Below are positions 32,882 through 46,000 of a DNA stretch of 64,000 nt, piece by piece. Source of the stretch: Seison nebaliae (Eukaryota; Rotifera; Pararotatoria; Seisonacea; Seisonidae); NCBI GenBank assembly GCA_023231475.1, contig JALJEE010001980.1, forward strand, positions 62,001 to 126,000, in the 5' to 3' direction. Position 1 is the stretch's first letter. The number at the start of each line of letters is the position of its first letter. Made by a program: the position numbers and the translations under genes. The notes beneath the pieces are model-generated. The model saw only the letters and a list, made by a program, of their open reading frames with translations. It was not told the DNA's origin and did no database searches.

Positions 32882-34186
32882 ATGTTTCTCGTACTGAAAA
32901 TTTTTAGTTGTCTTCTTCTACCGATTTTCGGAAAATATTTCGTCCGACGTGCATCTGATTCAGTTTATCCGATGTGCGAGAAAGCCTTCACTGTTCCAAA
33001 CGGTTACATGATTACCAGAATCAATATTAACACCCTGAACTCTCCATTTTATTGTCGACGGTTTATTTCATGCCCGAAAGATCAGAAATCTGGAAAGAAA
33101 ATGGTTTGATTAATTGTTTTCTATCTAAATTCTCTTTTACCTGTTGCTCATTTAGCCACTTTATATCGAAGTGACACAAAAAGCGGAAGCACCTTGTGAT
33201 ACACCTAATCGATTAGATATGATATCTGGTGCTGACATACGTTCTATGACATTTTGTTCGACCAAAAATAATGTTCCGGTAAATTTACAATATTTCCCTT
33301 CGGGTCGTGCAACTGTCACAACTAGATTCTATTCAAATGGTTTTCAAACTTTAGATATCCGATATGTGTGTGCAGGTTCGTCATCTTACGTACCGCCAGT
33401 ACCACCATCAACCACTACACCAAGACCGAAAAATGCCGAATTCCGCCCGATATATCCTGGTGGACCGCTCATCGGTCAACCACCTGCTAATGCACCATCC
33501 AATTTTCCATCATTAATATTACCATACCCATCAACAAGAGCGCCATCCAGAAGTCAACCAAATTTACCATTCCCTTATGATTTTCTGTTGAACCCATCAG
33601 TTAACACTCCATTACCATTTAATCCATATCCTCAATTACCGACCACTCCAAAACCACCCGCAGTTCCTTCCTTCAAATATCCTTGGGCACCTATGACATA
33701 TGCGCCTTCTCCAACAAGAAAGATTCCAACACAGCCACCACAAAACACTTACACTCTACCTAATTGGTTTACTATGCAGAATGGTCAATCATTCCCACCA
33801 GGATTTGTCTTTGTCTTACCGAATGGTCAAACATTGAATCCTAATTTATTCGTTACACAACCAACTACTAAACCTAGAATTACCACAACTACAACAAAAA
33901 AACCAACGACAAAAAAACCGGTGACCACTCAAGAACGGACAACAGTCCAAATTACAACGAGTGCAGCTCCACTCACTACTAGAAATAGTTATTTAATTCA
34001 ATTTACTTTCAATTTTAATTTCTTTCATCCAAATTGATAATTATGGTCAATTGGTAAACAGATGATGTATGCACGAATTATTGCATAGATGCGAACACAG
34101 ATGCATGTGTCAAATCTGATAGTAACGAACCGGTATGTCTATGCAAAATTCAATATACTGGAGAAAAATGTGAAACGGCGGTTTAA
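32882..34186 (+). CDS. secreted Pro/Thr-rich protein with C-terminal EGF module
   Basis: Exons 32882-33103, 33156-33987 and 34062-34186; introns 52 and 74 bases; 392 residues. A signal peptide is clear (MFLVLKIFSCLLLPIFG). A cysteine-containing N-terminal region of about 120 residues follows (YPMCEKAFTVPNG, FYCRRFISCP, AEAPCDTPNR, RSMTFCSTK, DIRYVCAG), possibly a small disulphide-bonded domain. Then come about 190 residues of Pro/Thr/Ser-rich mucin-like linker with TTTTTKKPTTKKP repeats, suited to O-glycosylation. The end is a single EGF-like unit with six cysteines in the order C-x3-C-x7-C-x9-C-x-C-x8-C. No membrane anchor follows, so the protein is probably secreted to a mucus, cuticle or matrix layer. 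No orthologue recognised. An AATAAA lies 88 bases after the stop. Confidence 0.8.
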
Positions 34187-34273
34187 TGAAATGGAAAACA
34201 GATTGCTTAGAAACGAATTGAATTCATTCAATTATAAATAATTCATGTGTAAGTGTTTTGAATGTAGAGAGGG

Positions 34274-34279
34274 AATAAA
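34274..34279 (+). terminator. poly(A) signal of the EGF-module gene
   Basis: AATAAA 88 bases downstream of the stop codon at 34186. Confidence 0.5.
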
Positions 34280-37020
34280 ATCTATCAAAAGATGAAAGTA
34301 TTTTGTTTGTGTGAAGAATAATTGGTGATTTGTTTCCAAAATAAAATTAATGGAACTGATATTTGAAGGAATTCAAGATTAGAATAACTTAATGCGAAAA
34401 TAAGATTTTGTGTAATAATAATCCTCGATCGGTTTACTCAAACATTTATTGGGAATTTAAATGATTTCTTCATTATCGTTCGAACAAGTTTTTCTCTTGT
34501 TTCATTTTTGTATTTTCCCCAATTCGGTTTAATCAATTATCACGTCACGTTTTCAGATTGATGTTATTCGATGATGTTCGTGTGAAAATTATATTGTTAC
34601 AAATGTTCACGCGACGATCGATAGTGGCCGTCTTCTTTCTAAGGGAGAACTGAATGGAGGAGATTTACCATTGCAATTTTTTTTCCTGTTATTTTTATGG
34701 TAGAATTAAAACCGTAATCATAATGTAGTTCACTCATAATCAGGAGAACAATGATAGTAATTTATGTAAAAGATTTTCTAGATGTCATCGGTAGGTGGTG
34801 TGGGTGGTGGTAGTGGTAGTCATAAGAATAAATTGATCATTTTGTGTCAGCTGAAATGAATAGGGAAAGCAATAGGGAACTTCCTAGTGAACAATACAAC
34901 GAAAATTGAATGATAAGTTCTGGGAAAATAATAAAAAAACGGAATACCTGATTAGTTACAATGAATCGAAATAGAGAATCGTTCACTTAAATATATCTTC
35001 TGTATTCCTTCTTTCAATTGGAGCGTACTGCCACCACATACCAATTTTGGAGGAAGTAATATTTCAATACTCCAATTTAGTTCCCTGTTCTAAGGATTGT
35101 TGCTTCGTTATTTAAATTAAGTTGACGGACAAACTGAGTCGTTCCTTTTCTCTCACATTTCACAATAGACATTGAGATTGTCAAACGCTAGAAACTAATT
35201 CGAAAGAAGAACTTAATTGCTTATGAATCAGTTCAAGTTTACTTTCCAATTCCCAAGTAATTTGTCTAGCTCAAAAACATTTATTGAGTATGTTGTTCTT
35301 CCATGTTCGTGCTATTGTTCGGGTGGTATGAGAACCGTGAAAATTAAATTTTTCCCGTTCTACAATTCTCGTTCAATTGTTGTTCGTGAAAAAATTTTTA
35401 TATCGTTTTAAAAGAACAAGTTTTGGGAAGAGGAAACAATCCCGAAGTAGCTTCACTTCTTCGAAATTCGCTTCCATATTTATATGTGTTCAATTACTTT
35501 AGTTAGTCGAAAGTAGTCAACCAATTTCGTCATCATTTCAGATTCCATTATTTCTCATATAAAATTCAACGGGAATTCTCGCACTGAAAGGAAACGTTAG
35601 AATTGATGAGAAGGAAAATGAACTCGACATTCTCCATTTAGTGATGGGAATGTAATGTTAAAAATTATAGTATCTTCTTTGGGAAGAGTTGAGGAAAGTT
35701 ATTTCTTCGAAAAAGCGTAAACATTATAAGAAATGTTTTGTGAAAAGTATTACGTCGAAACTCATTTTCGACTTTCACGATAATTATTCTAGAATTAACT
35801 TTCGAAGAAGTCGCTACAAGATGGACGACTGAATAATTTGACTTTCAAACTAAAATTTGGACAAATTGGAAATTAGGAAGATTTATCTAACGAAATTGCC
35901 ATAACATTAACTCGATTTTTCATAAAAAGCCAATCCTCATTAATTCATGAGATTAAGTAGAGGAATTCTTCGGATTGACTAATCAGATTATATAAGTCGA
36001 ATTTAAATAAACAGACGTATTGACCGATATATGGCCGCAGTTTGAATGGAAAGAAAACATTTGTTTTACGTTTATCAATTTCATCGAATAACATGGTCGC
36101 TCTCTCGCTTACTATATGTTCGAAGTCATGCAACACTGACGATCTTTTGTTTCGACCTGGACTCATCGTCGTTCGTTTGTTCTTTGCTGGTCAATAGAAT
36201 TATCTTTGTTGAGATAAATGATCATGATTTAGAACAAATATGGTTTTTCTTTTCGATTCTCGTGAGAATCATTTTAAAGGTTTTCATTCATCTCAATATT
36301 CGATAATGACAATTATTAATTCACCATGAATGTCATCTTATGATCATTGTCATTATCTTATAAATATTCTCCTTTTTTCCAACTGGCCAGACCATCGGGA
36401 AAATATAATTGGACCACGAAAATTATCTGAATGGAAATCATTTCTTTTTCCCACACACTAATTGGAGAATGATCATATTTAACTTTTATCAATTTTTCCT
36501 TTCTTATTTTTAAGTATCCATTCCATCAATTAGCCATTGGCTACTCGAATTGGATAAGAAAATTCTTTCACGATCGTGAGAGTAAATATTCATTCAACGG
36601 AAATTTCTTTCCTTATTTTTAGTATATTAATGTGGTTCGATAGTGTTCCATATTCGGCCGATAAGAGAATGAGTGTTTGATCGATTACGATTAGAGTTCT
36701 TTTCTTTCCATTATTCCTATGATTCTCATAGTTGTTCTTCTGGAACGTATCAGATATTAAACAATAGAAATTCGAGTATTTACGATCTGGAACTTTTCAC
36801 TCTCCCTTGACCACTACAACAACTAATTTATTAGGAAAGCCGGTTTTTCCCAATTCGAGACTCGAACTCTTAAGACGTAAATATATTTAATATTTTTAAC
36901 TGTTCTATTTCTTAATAAATTTTTATATTGATATATGAAAATTTCCATATCTTATTACACCGATATTGTGTCGATTTTAACAAATAATTTGTTTTCACTT
37001 CTGCTTCTCAAAATAGATAT

Positions 37021-37036
37021 GCTCATTGACTTTTAG
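37021..37036 (+). promoter_or_regulatory. acceptor site before the first start of the giant gene
   Basis: TTGACTTTTAG ends at 37036, 17 bases before the ATG; an in-frame stop lies just upstream of the ATG, so translation starts here. It marks a 5' UTR intron or leader acceptor. Confidence 0.4.
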
Positions 37037-37053
37037 TGGACATCGAGTGAATA

Positions 37054-40000
37054 ATGCTCATTATTCACAAGAAGAACTCGTCGTCAAACGACAATGGAAT
37101 GTGTGATGATATGGAGAATCCGTCTAAATTCAGCCGAGATAGTTTCGGTTATGTAAGCGGATCCGAACCGAATGTCCAGTGGAACGAACGAACACAAACA
37201 ATCGACAATTTCTCAATCGATCTCACTTCTAGTAATTTCAGTTCGATAGTAACAAGATCACATTCGAAATGTGAGGATGAAGACGATGAGGGCGAGAACG
37301 ACGAACATAATCATCATGATACGCCAATTGAAATAGATAATCATCGTATTGATGATGTAATCGATATTGATAAAATGGAAATGAAATCAATTGACAAATA
37401 TTATACGGCGGTTAGTTGAAAAATGATTTCTCTTAAAAATTTCCTCTTTGAGATTTTTTTCTATCCATCGTCTTTTCTCGATGATATATTCGATTTCATC
37501 TATATTTAATTTCGATAAGAATTTTCGTTCAAAACATTTATTCAGTGTCGACTGTTCCGTACCGATATCATTATCATTAATAAATACTCGAAATATTTAC
37601 CGGAACTATGTACGCATTACCCACTCTCCTTTCTCTTATTTTAGGGATGAAGTTGATTCCTGTTCATTAGGTTGTTGAAAATTATTATCGTTAACGATCC
37701 GCTAGATGCGGAAGAAGTATTTATCAATTCTCTTACGTTATTCCTCTCTTAATCATTTCAGTCCATTGTGTTAAAACTCTCTGGCAAAATATGTAACTTT
37801 TACTTACAATTTATGAGAATTTGAAGAATTTTCTGTTTCATTCGTCAAATTCAATTTATAATTTGGTTCACTTTATTTCAAATGTACGAAATGTTGTTGC
37901 TCATTTTCTTATGATTGTTGTTGCGTACAGTTCAATGATTGATATCACAACTTCAGATCTTTAACCAAACAACGAGATTTATTAGTGATATACTACGTAC
38001 AACTAAATATATCTTTCTTTCGTTTTTTCTAATTATTTCAAAACTTCTTTTTTCCATCAAATATGTCAGTGTAGTGGGCAGTTTTCCATTCTTCTTATTT
38101 CTTCAATCAAATTAGTTTACTGCGTTATTGGAGAAAGAGATTAGTTCCCTTTTGAAAATATCGATGACCTGTCCGACGTGTCATTTAATTAATTAGATTG
38201 ACGGAAAAGAAAATGGTGGTAAAATCACGATAACCGAAATATTGCAATAGATTGAGATTTTAATGGAAAATAAATTAGTTTCTCAAGATTTCTCATTGTC
38301 TTATTGTTCGAGAATTGGAAAGTACTTGTCAATAAAACATATATCAAATAAATGAGTTGGGATGTTCGAAACAATTAAATTTGATCAATAACATGATTAA
38401 TACGCAACGGATAACCGTCAACGAATTAATTATAGAAAATTAGTTCCAAATGAAATAATTTGAAAACATCGATCTTAATAATATCATAACATGAAATTGT
38501 TACCTCAATATCAAACGAGACGACAAGATCGAATGTCAAATGGATTAATAACGGACATCGATTATGTTCTTCACAATTTTCTTGAACGTCAATATGGAAT
38601 GGAAGAAAAGAATAAACTTGTCATAATGTTGACATCTCCTCCTAAACAGTTGGAGATGGGAAAGGTTTATTAAAATCTAAATCAAACTATTCTCTGCTAT
38701 GTGATCTCAATCACAAATCGATAGTAGAACTGTCGAACCAATTCCGAATACGAAAATGAAATTAGTTGTCGAATGATTTTTATGAGACTTCTAATGTTTT
38801 CTTTATTGGTGGTGGAGTGAACAAGCTGATTTCCGAATATAATTATAGTTCTGGTATTCAATTTGCTTCCCACAATTTATTTCCTTAAATACAAGCTAAT
38901 ATGCATCAAATTCATGCTAGTACGATACGGTTGTCAAGGTAACAAATTGCATCCGAATCGTTCTCATCGAATGAATGAGAGAGGAATTCACAATATCTGC
39001 AATGATTGCACTATACGTGTTCTCTTTCATTCGATTCTATTCCGTTCCATTTCATTTCAGTCAATTCGTTGAATTATTCGTTGTTTGCTATTATCATGAG
39101 CGAATCGAGCATCTGGTACTTTAGTTGTATTGTATCACAAATAATTATCGAAATTTATTCTTAATTCTTTCTATTATTTACGTATTCTATTTTCATTTGA
39201 TCATATCAAGGAAATTCCATATTTCATCATATGATTATTTATCATTGATAAATTTGAACTGATATATTCTGATGGTGTACATCATGATACGGTTCCATGA
39301 TAAACCATCTGATAAATATTCATCCATTTCTCTTCATTCATTCTCCACATGTGAATGTCGACACATCTACTATTTCAATAAAGAGCACCGTTTCAAGGTT
39401 CTCTTACAAACTTTTACGACATATTCATAGAGACTTATTCGAATTTTAATGTGACATCAGATGTTCGCTTTCTCATCCTTCTACTCTCACACCATATTGT
39501 TTTACCAATGTACAAGCCTGAAATGAATCAAGTATTCGAGACGGAGGAGCCTTCGAGAGTTATGTGAGTTCAAGAAATTTCTCTTCCCTCAATCTCCGGA
39601 TATACAACCAAGCACGAAACGTACAGAATAATAAGACTAATATGAGAAAGAATGAATTTAACGTTCCGGTTGAAAGAGAGTCTTCTCTCCCAATTCTTTC
39701 TAATGTGCTTCGAGATGACTCGGAATAACTTTTACGACACTCCTTTAAACAATTATTTACGAGATATGAATCTAATCGGAATTCCTTTTTAGTAGATAGT
39801 TAAAAGAAAGATAAAGAAATTTGTCTGCCATTTTCTGTATAAAATTAATCTTTCTAACTCGTTATTCCTTACGATTTTCTTCTTATCAATTGTCAACTAT
39901 GTCAGAAATGAGTCGATGTGATTTCATGTATTAGGTAATTTTTTATTATTAAACTTAACAGTTCACGTGGACACTGATAAGTAATTTCTTTATAGTGAAT

Positions 40001-43000
40001 GACTTTATGTCTATTTCAGATGATGTAAATTAATTGAATTCAGGTCTTTCGCTACAATCTCTGGGTATGTTTCCCCTCCGATCTATCTTCATATTAAGAT
40101 TTATTTTCGAACGATTTCCTAACATGATCTTATTGAACTTCCTTCTTCGCTCACAAAATATGTCATATATCATCATTTTCTTCTTCTCATTTATTGTAAT
40201 TTAGAAAATTTTGTTCTATTAGAGACGAAGTCTCAGGTTGAGGAACCCACTAGTCCGATCGTCGTCGTAGGTAATTAAAATTGTTTAATGTCCACTTCTT
40301 TCCATATGGCAAGTATGCTGGTATGACACGTTCCCAACATATATACAACATGATTACCTTCACATATTTTTGGTTTATACATTCTACTTCTATTTAATGA
40401 TCCTTCTTAAAATTTCTTTTATTCAATTATCCGTTAGGCCGATTTAGTTTGCCAAATGATTCGGAAAAGTTTTTGTTTTATTCGATCATGAACACACTTA
40501 CCTAATCAGCTCAGTGGACTCAATAATATTAATCTATTTATACACACATCATTAAGAAAAGGACTTTTCATTCGAAACTATTGATTCCAGTGTGGAATAG
40601 ACGAAGGACTGTGTCTAATGTAATCTTCGTAGATCGTAGGAAATCTTTTGTAAATTCCAAATACTTACTTGTCGATTAAAAAGATTAATAATCATCTTTT
40701 TCATTATTAAATTAATTACTTTAAATTTTTTTTCAGAATGATATAAATTTTGCCAAAACGTCCAATATTCCGAATGAAGGAAAAAATGAAAAATTAACAA
40801 ATATCCATCAGAAGAATAACATGCCCATAGAATCATCAACTCAATCTCCGAATATTGTTCAAAATGTACCAATATTATTTGAGAGCAGCACAGAGAAAGT
40901 TACAGAGAATGTCTGTACTAGTATCGATCAATTGATTTTTACATCATCGATTGATAATCTCATTCGATTGAATAAGAATGATGGAATTGAAGAGTTTCCA
41001 AACAACAACGGTTCTTCACTAATTTCATCCTCTTCCTCATTATCAGCATCAGGAACGGATGATTCATTGAAACAATATGTGAAGAATAAGGAAAATGTTT
41101 TAGGAAGAATCAATGATGATTCATCGACTGAACATGATCTCTCCATTTCATTGCAAAGTGGTGAAGAGACGAATATTTTGGCACATATACACTCCCCTCT
41201 AACCATTATGGAGAATGACGAAATGTCGCAGGATCGAATGAGGAAGACAGTCGTGTCAAAGAAGTTAAGAAGAGCGAAGAAAAGAAATCAATGGAATCAT
41301 TCACCATATGTCAACGAAGGTGAACTACATTTAGTTATGAAATCATCAATTGACAATTGTAAGAAATTCGTGGAGAAAAAAAGAAAACGCCGTAGGAAAT
41401 CGACAGATTATTCTGCCACATTTCAATTGAATGCCGAACATTTACGAAAGAATGAGAGATACCTCGAGAATTTTTTGGAAATTATCGGATGTCTAACTGT
41501 GAAGAAGAAAGAGCGACCAAAAAGCCTCGTTGATTTTTCATCAAATGTTAATTTAACCTCAAATGAAGTCGTTTCTGATGAGAAATTAATGCGAAATCCC
41601 CAACATGCTCGTTCAAATTCCGTTCCCTTCATTAACAACTCCCAAATACCACGAGAAGAGATCACCGATTTAGATGATTGTTCGTCCAAACGACTAGTAG
41701 ACGATAAGGAGGAGGAGAAAAAGAAAATATCAAATATCGACGAAACGTCTTTGGAGGAGAAGGAAATGTTTTCTTCGAAAATCGAATGGCATATAAAGAA
41801 TTTTGGAGTACCAAATGAGCAATGTTCCAATTTGGATGATTTAGATAACTTCCAAAAACCTGTATTTACAAGTAGTAAATCAATTGGACCTTATACTCAT
41901 TCGTCAAACGAATTGTGTTCGGTGCTTAATAACGAAGAGGAAGTTGAAAGTAAATTGTCTGAAACGACAAAGAATATATCAGTTACGTGTGAAAACGTTA
42001 GGAGCAAAACAACAAGATCCAGTTCGGCTCGACCACTTTCTCGTCAAGAGAGATTGATTTGCCAGATAAGAGATATAAAGGATCGATTAAAAAACGTTGA
42101 AAGGAATGAGACAATGAAAGAGTATTTTGGCGATACAATCACCAAGCAAGACCTCGATAATCAACTTCGTAATGAACAAATGATTTATTCGCAACTTCTC
42201 CAACAACACAACGAATTGAAAGAAAAGAAAAATGGTAAATTTACAAATAATGAGAAAGTGAATGACCAAATACAAGAGAAATGTATTACATCAATAATTG
42301 ATAACAATAAAAGTATTTCATTATCCAATAACAACCATGGCGAGAAGAACACACAATCCTCTTTCTCAATATCATCTTCATCATCTTCATCTAATTCATT
42401 CGACAGTTCACTAGATAACAATTTTACTGAACGCAATCCAAGAGATATTTTCAATGTTAATGAAAGTTCGAGAGAAACTTCTAATCGTTTCACGTCGACG
42501 ATCAGTGTTTTCGACAATCTCTCCAGTCATTCTCCAACTTCGAGTATCAGTGAAATGAGAAGTCGATCATCAAAAATTCCACAACGACTACAGAGAATGT
42601 TTCAACGTTTAGTCATACACATTTTTTCCAACCTGTTCAACTTTTCCCCATTCCCATTTTCCCTTGTCCGAAAACTTTCTTTATAATTTTTTAATTTGTT
42701 TTGGATTTTTGTTCAGGTCGCGAATTTTACCAAAATCCAGAGGAATATGATCGAACACTTGACAAAATCAAACGACATCGTGCAAAGAGTTTACCATCGA
42801 TCGTTGATTCAAATCCGTATTTAGGAGTTGTACAAGGAGCAGGAAACCATTCGGCTTATTTGGATGTACCACTGCCTTCCATCGATGTTATAATGGAACG
42901 ATATGGTGCAATTTGGGAGAGAAGATATTTACAAGGAAATCATAATTTCCCTTATGTTAACGAAAGAAATGAAACATTATCGAAACGTCAACGAAGTGTT

Positions 43001-46000
43001 AGTCTCGGATTTCAATATGCCTTACCAAGACGGTCAGTACTTCCTCAACTTATACGAAATGAACGATCTTGGATCCATATGAAAGAGTATGAGAAAGGGA
43101 GTGGACCAATTCCATTATTATTCCATACCCATACAACGACAAAACAAATAACTAGTAACGAGGTTTGTTGTCATTTTGTCGTTTATGCCGAAAGATTGCT
43201 GGCTATAGATAAGAGAATTTGCTAAAATTGTGTTAAGCTGAATTTTAAATTTTATGACAAATTTTAATGCTGTCGATCTGTTAACAAAGCTTATTTTGAC
43301 ATAACCGATTACATTCGGTAAAAGATATAGGAAATATTAATTAAAATGAATTGAGAGAAGTAAACGGTATTAATTCTTTAGACAATTTCATTTCATGAAA
43401 AGAGATGTTTAATTTTGCATGTCGTATTATAATTCGGAACGAGCATGATTGAAATGATAATTCGTGAGTGATCTATTCAAATTCGGATCGTTGAAAATTA
43501 TAGATATTTAAGTAAACATGATTCGATGTCAGATGAGAAGTCTTGTTGAATGACCGACAAAATTATTGTTTAGAATTGGAAAATTAATAATTTAACCGAT
43601 CAGGTAACGCAATTGAATGAAGTGAGAAATAATTGCGAAAAAAAGTTTCGATCAGAAAATTCTGATATTTCAACAAACTCACAAAATCAACCATCAACTA
43701 TCATATCATCGTCGTTAATATCTAGTGAGATGAATCGCATTACATCTTCCACAACAATGATAAACGCTCGAATTTCACATGAGAATATGAACGAGAAGAA
43801 CGCTGTCAGTAAGCGACCGATTCCGTACGATGAATCATGCTTCTCATCGGTTGTAGAGAATGAATATGATGAGAATATATCACTACCATCCTCACTCAAA
43901 GCAACGAGAACTCCATCAACATTAATAACGGCATTGTCATTACAATTGTCATCTTCTTTATATACATCCACATCAACCAACAACATTTTTGTCGACTCAT
44001 TGAAGCCATATGTTTCGCGCAGTACTGTCACTTTAACAACATCACGTAGTAAACGTTTAGAAAATGAAACAAGTGAGAAACATCAAAATAGTGAACAAAG
44101 ATTAAAATCAGAGCGATCATCCAATAAGAATATTCCCACAACTATGCCAATATCTGACTATCAGCAGAATTGGCATAATGTCAATCAGACAAAGACAAAA
44201 CCTTCACCAACAACTTCTCTCTCAATAATGTCGTCTGTATCCACTTCCCCATCGTCACCTTCATCGTCTGATAATTCCATTTCATCACATACTCGAAAAC
44301 ATCGACCAATTGACGGAATGAATAAAAATTCATTTATGAGAAGTGGCGATGACACCAGAACATATCATTCGGAACGGAAAAGCAGAAAGAAATCATCGAA
44401 ACAAAAACGATCGATAAATTTAGGGAGATCATGTAAGATTACTCCAAAATCCCAATTGGTGATGTATTATCAACCATTGACTGAGAGAGTCAATGATGAG
44501 AAAGTTGAAGAGAATCATAAACATGCAATAGTTGCTGCCACCGAACAATCATTGAACAATGATGAGAAATGTTTAAATATTTTAGTTCGGACTGATTCAT
44601 TTGTATCGATCCCGAAAGATCAATTAGTTGAATCGACGGCTACTAATCGTAAGAAAGAAATAAGAAGTGGTGAATCGAGTAAGAAATTGATGAGAAATGA
44701 TCTTAAAAGTTTTCCATTAACATTAATGAAGTTGGATGTAGAGGAAGAGAAGGAGGAAATTGAAGAAAAGATTGTCAATCATATTATACCAATAAATGAT
44801 GAGAGTCGTAATGACGAAGCTATTAAGGATTTCCATCAACGATCCATCAACTCAAATCTTGACATCATTAAATATCGAAATGAAGTAAAAACGAATATCG
44901 GTGATCATCGTACCAAATCGGCTTCCAACTATTGTATAATGAACGACGAGGGAGAAACATTATCAAATAAAAATAATCTCCATGAAAATCAATTATTGGA
45001 GAAGTCGAACACGAATGAAGTGAAAATGACGTGTAGTTTATCTTCCGATCATTCCATTAATGTCGATACGACCAGTGTCCAATTCTCTTCAACTTCCTTA
45101 ACGAATTTATCTTCCGACGCATCTTCCATTAAATCTCCTACGTCTTTTAATACAACTGTTTCGGAAGCGAACAGTTTACCCGAACCTCGTAAATGGATGA
45201 CGACTGAGGAGATTATTCGAGAAGAAATGATAGATAATTCTCAATATGAGCTCATAGATAAAGATGAGAGAAATTTAAATGAAATTGAATCATCTGAAAT
45301 TATGGAATCTTTAGAATCGTATTATTATGGTGATGGACATGGAGACGAATTATTGGATGATAATGTATTCAAAGCTCTCAGTACAATCGAAGAACAACAA
45401 TTGGAAGAAGAAGAAGAAGAGGAGAAAGATGAAAATATTGAGGATGATATTGAGAATTCTTTCGAACTTCAAAACGCGGTTCTAACGAATGATTTAATTG
45501 AAAAGAAGAGTTCGATGGAGATGCTTTCCGATTTGAGTGAGATTCAACGAAGTTCAACAGAATATACTTCAACTGATTTCAGTTTGGAAAAGAAACGACA
45601 ACGTCTGATGTCAGACAAGAGTTTCGACAATGAAATTTATGAAATTGGAAGTGAAACATTACGCATCGATCAAGTAGCACCAACAAAGAAGATCGAGTTT
45701 GATGAATCATCTGATGATTCTCAAGTGATTAACTCAATAAAATATGGAGAACATCGAAATGAAATACGTCGATTTTCTCAATTGGAAGAATCGACAACAG
45801 CCTCAGAAAGTGAAAACGATGAACAACAAGAAATTGATGGAGATAATTTTAATGGAAATCATCAATTAATCTCATGTTCCATTCCTTCGACAACTATGTC
45901 ATCTCCACCATTAATCGGAAGTTCCACTCCCTATTCCACATCGACACCCATCACTCCAAGAACGGAAGGAACGAAAACGACTACAATTACGACCGTGACG

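Larger units (their letters stand above)
34187..37053. other. 2.9 kb noncoding stretch before the giant gene
   Basis: After the 3' UTR of the EGF-module gene there is no supportable exon. Short frames at 35217-35411 (+), 35945-36166 (-) and 36046-36306 (+) lack domain features and splice partners. A GGTGGTGTGGGTGGTGGTAG patch lies near 34795-34820. This probably contains the promoter and 5' untranslated exons of the giant gene; an acceptor TTGACTTTTAG ends at 37036, 17 bases before its first ATG. Confidence 0.45.

Noticed and set aside
35945-36166. Minus-strand frame MSPGRNKRSS... as first exon of a gene
   Set aside because: No downstream exon or family feature was found between 34.2 and 35.9 kb on that strand.
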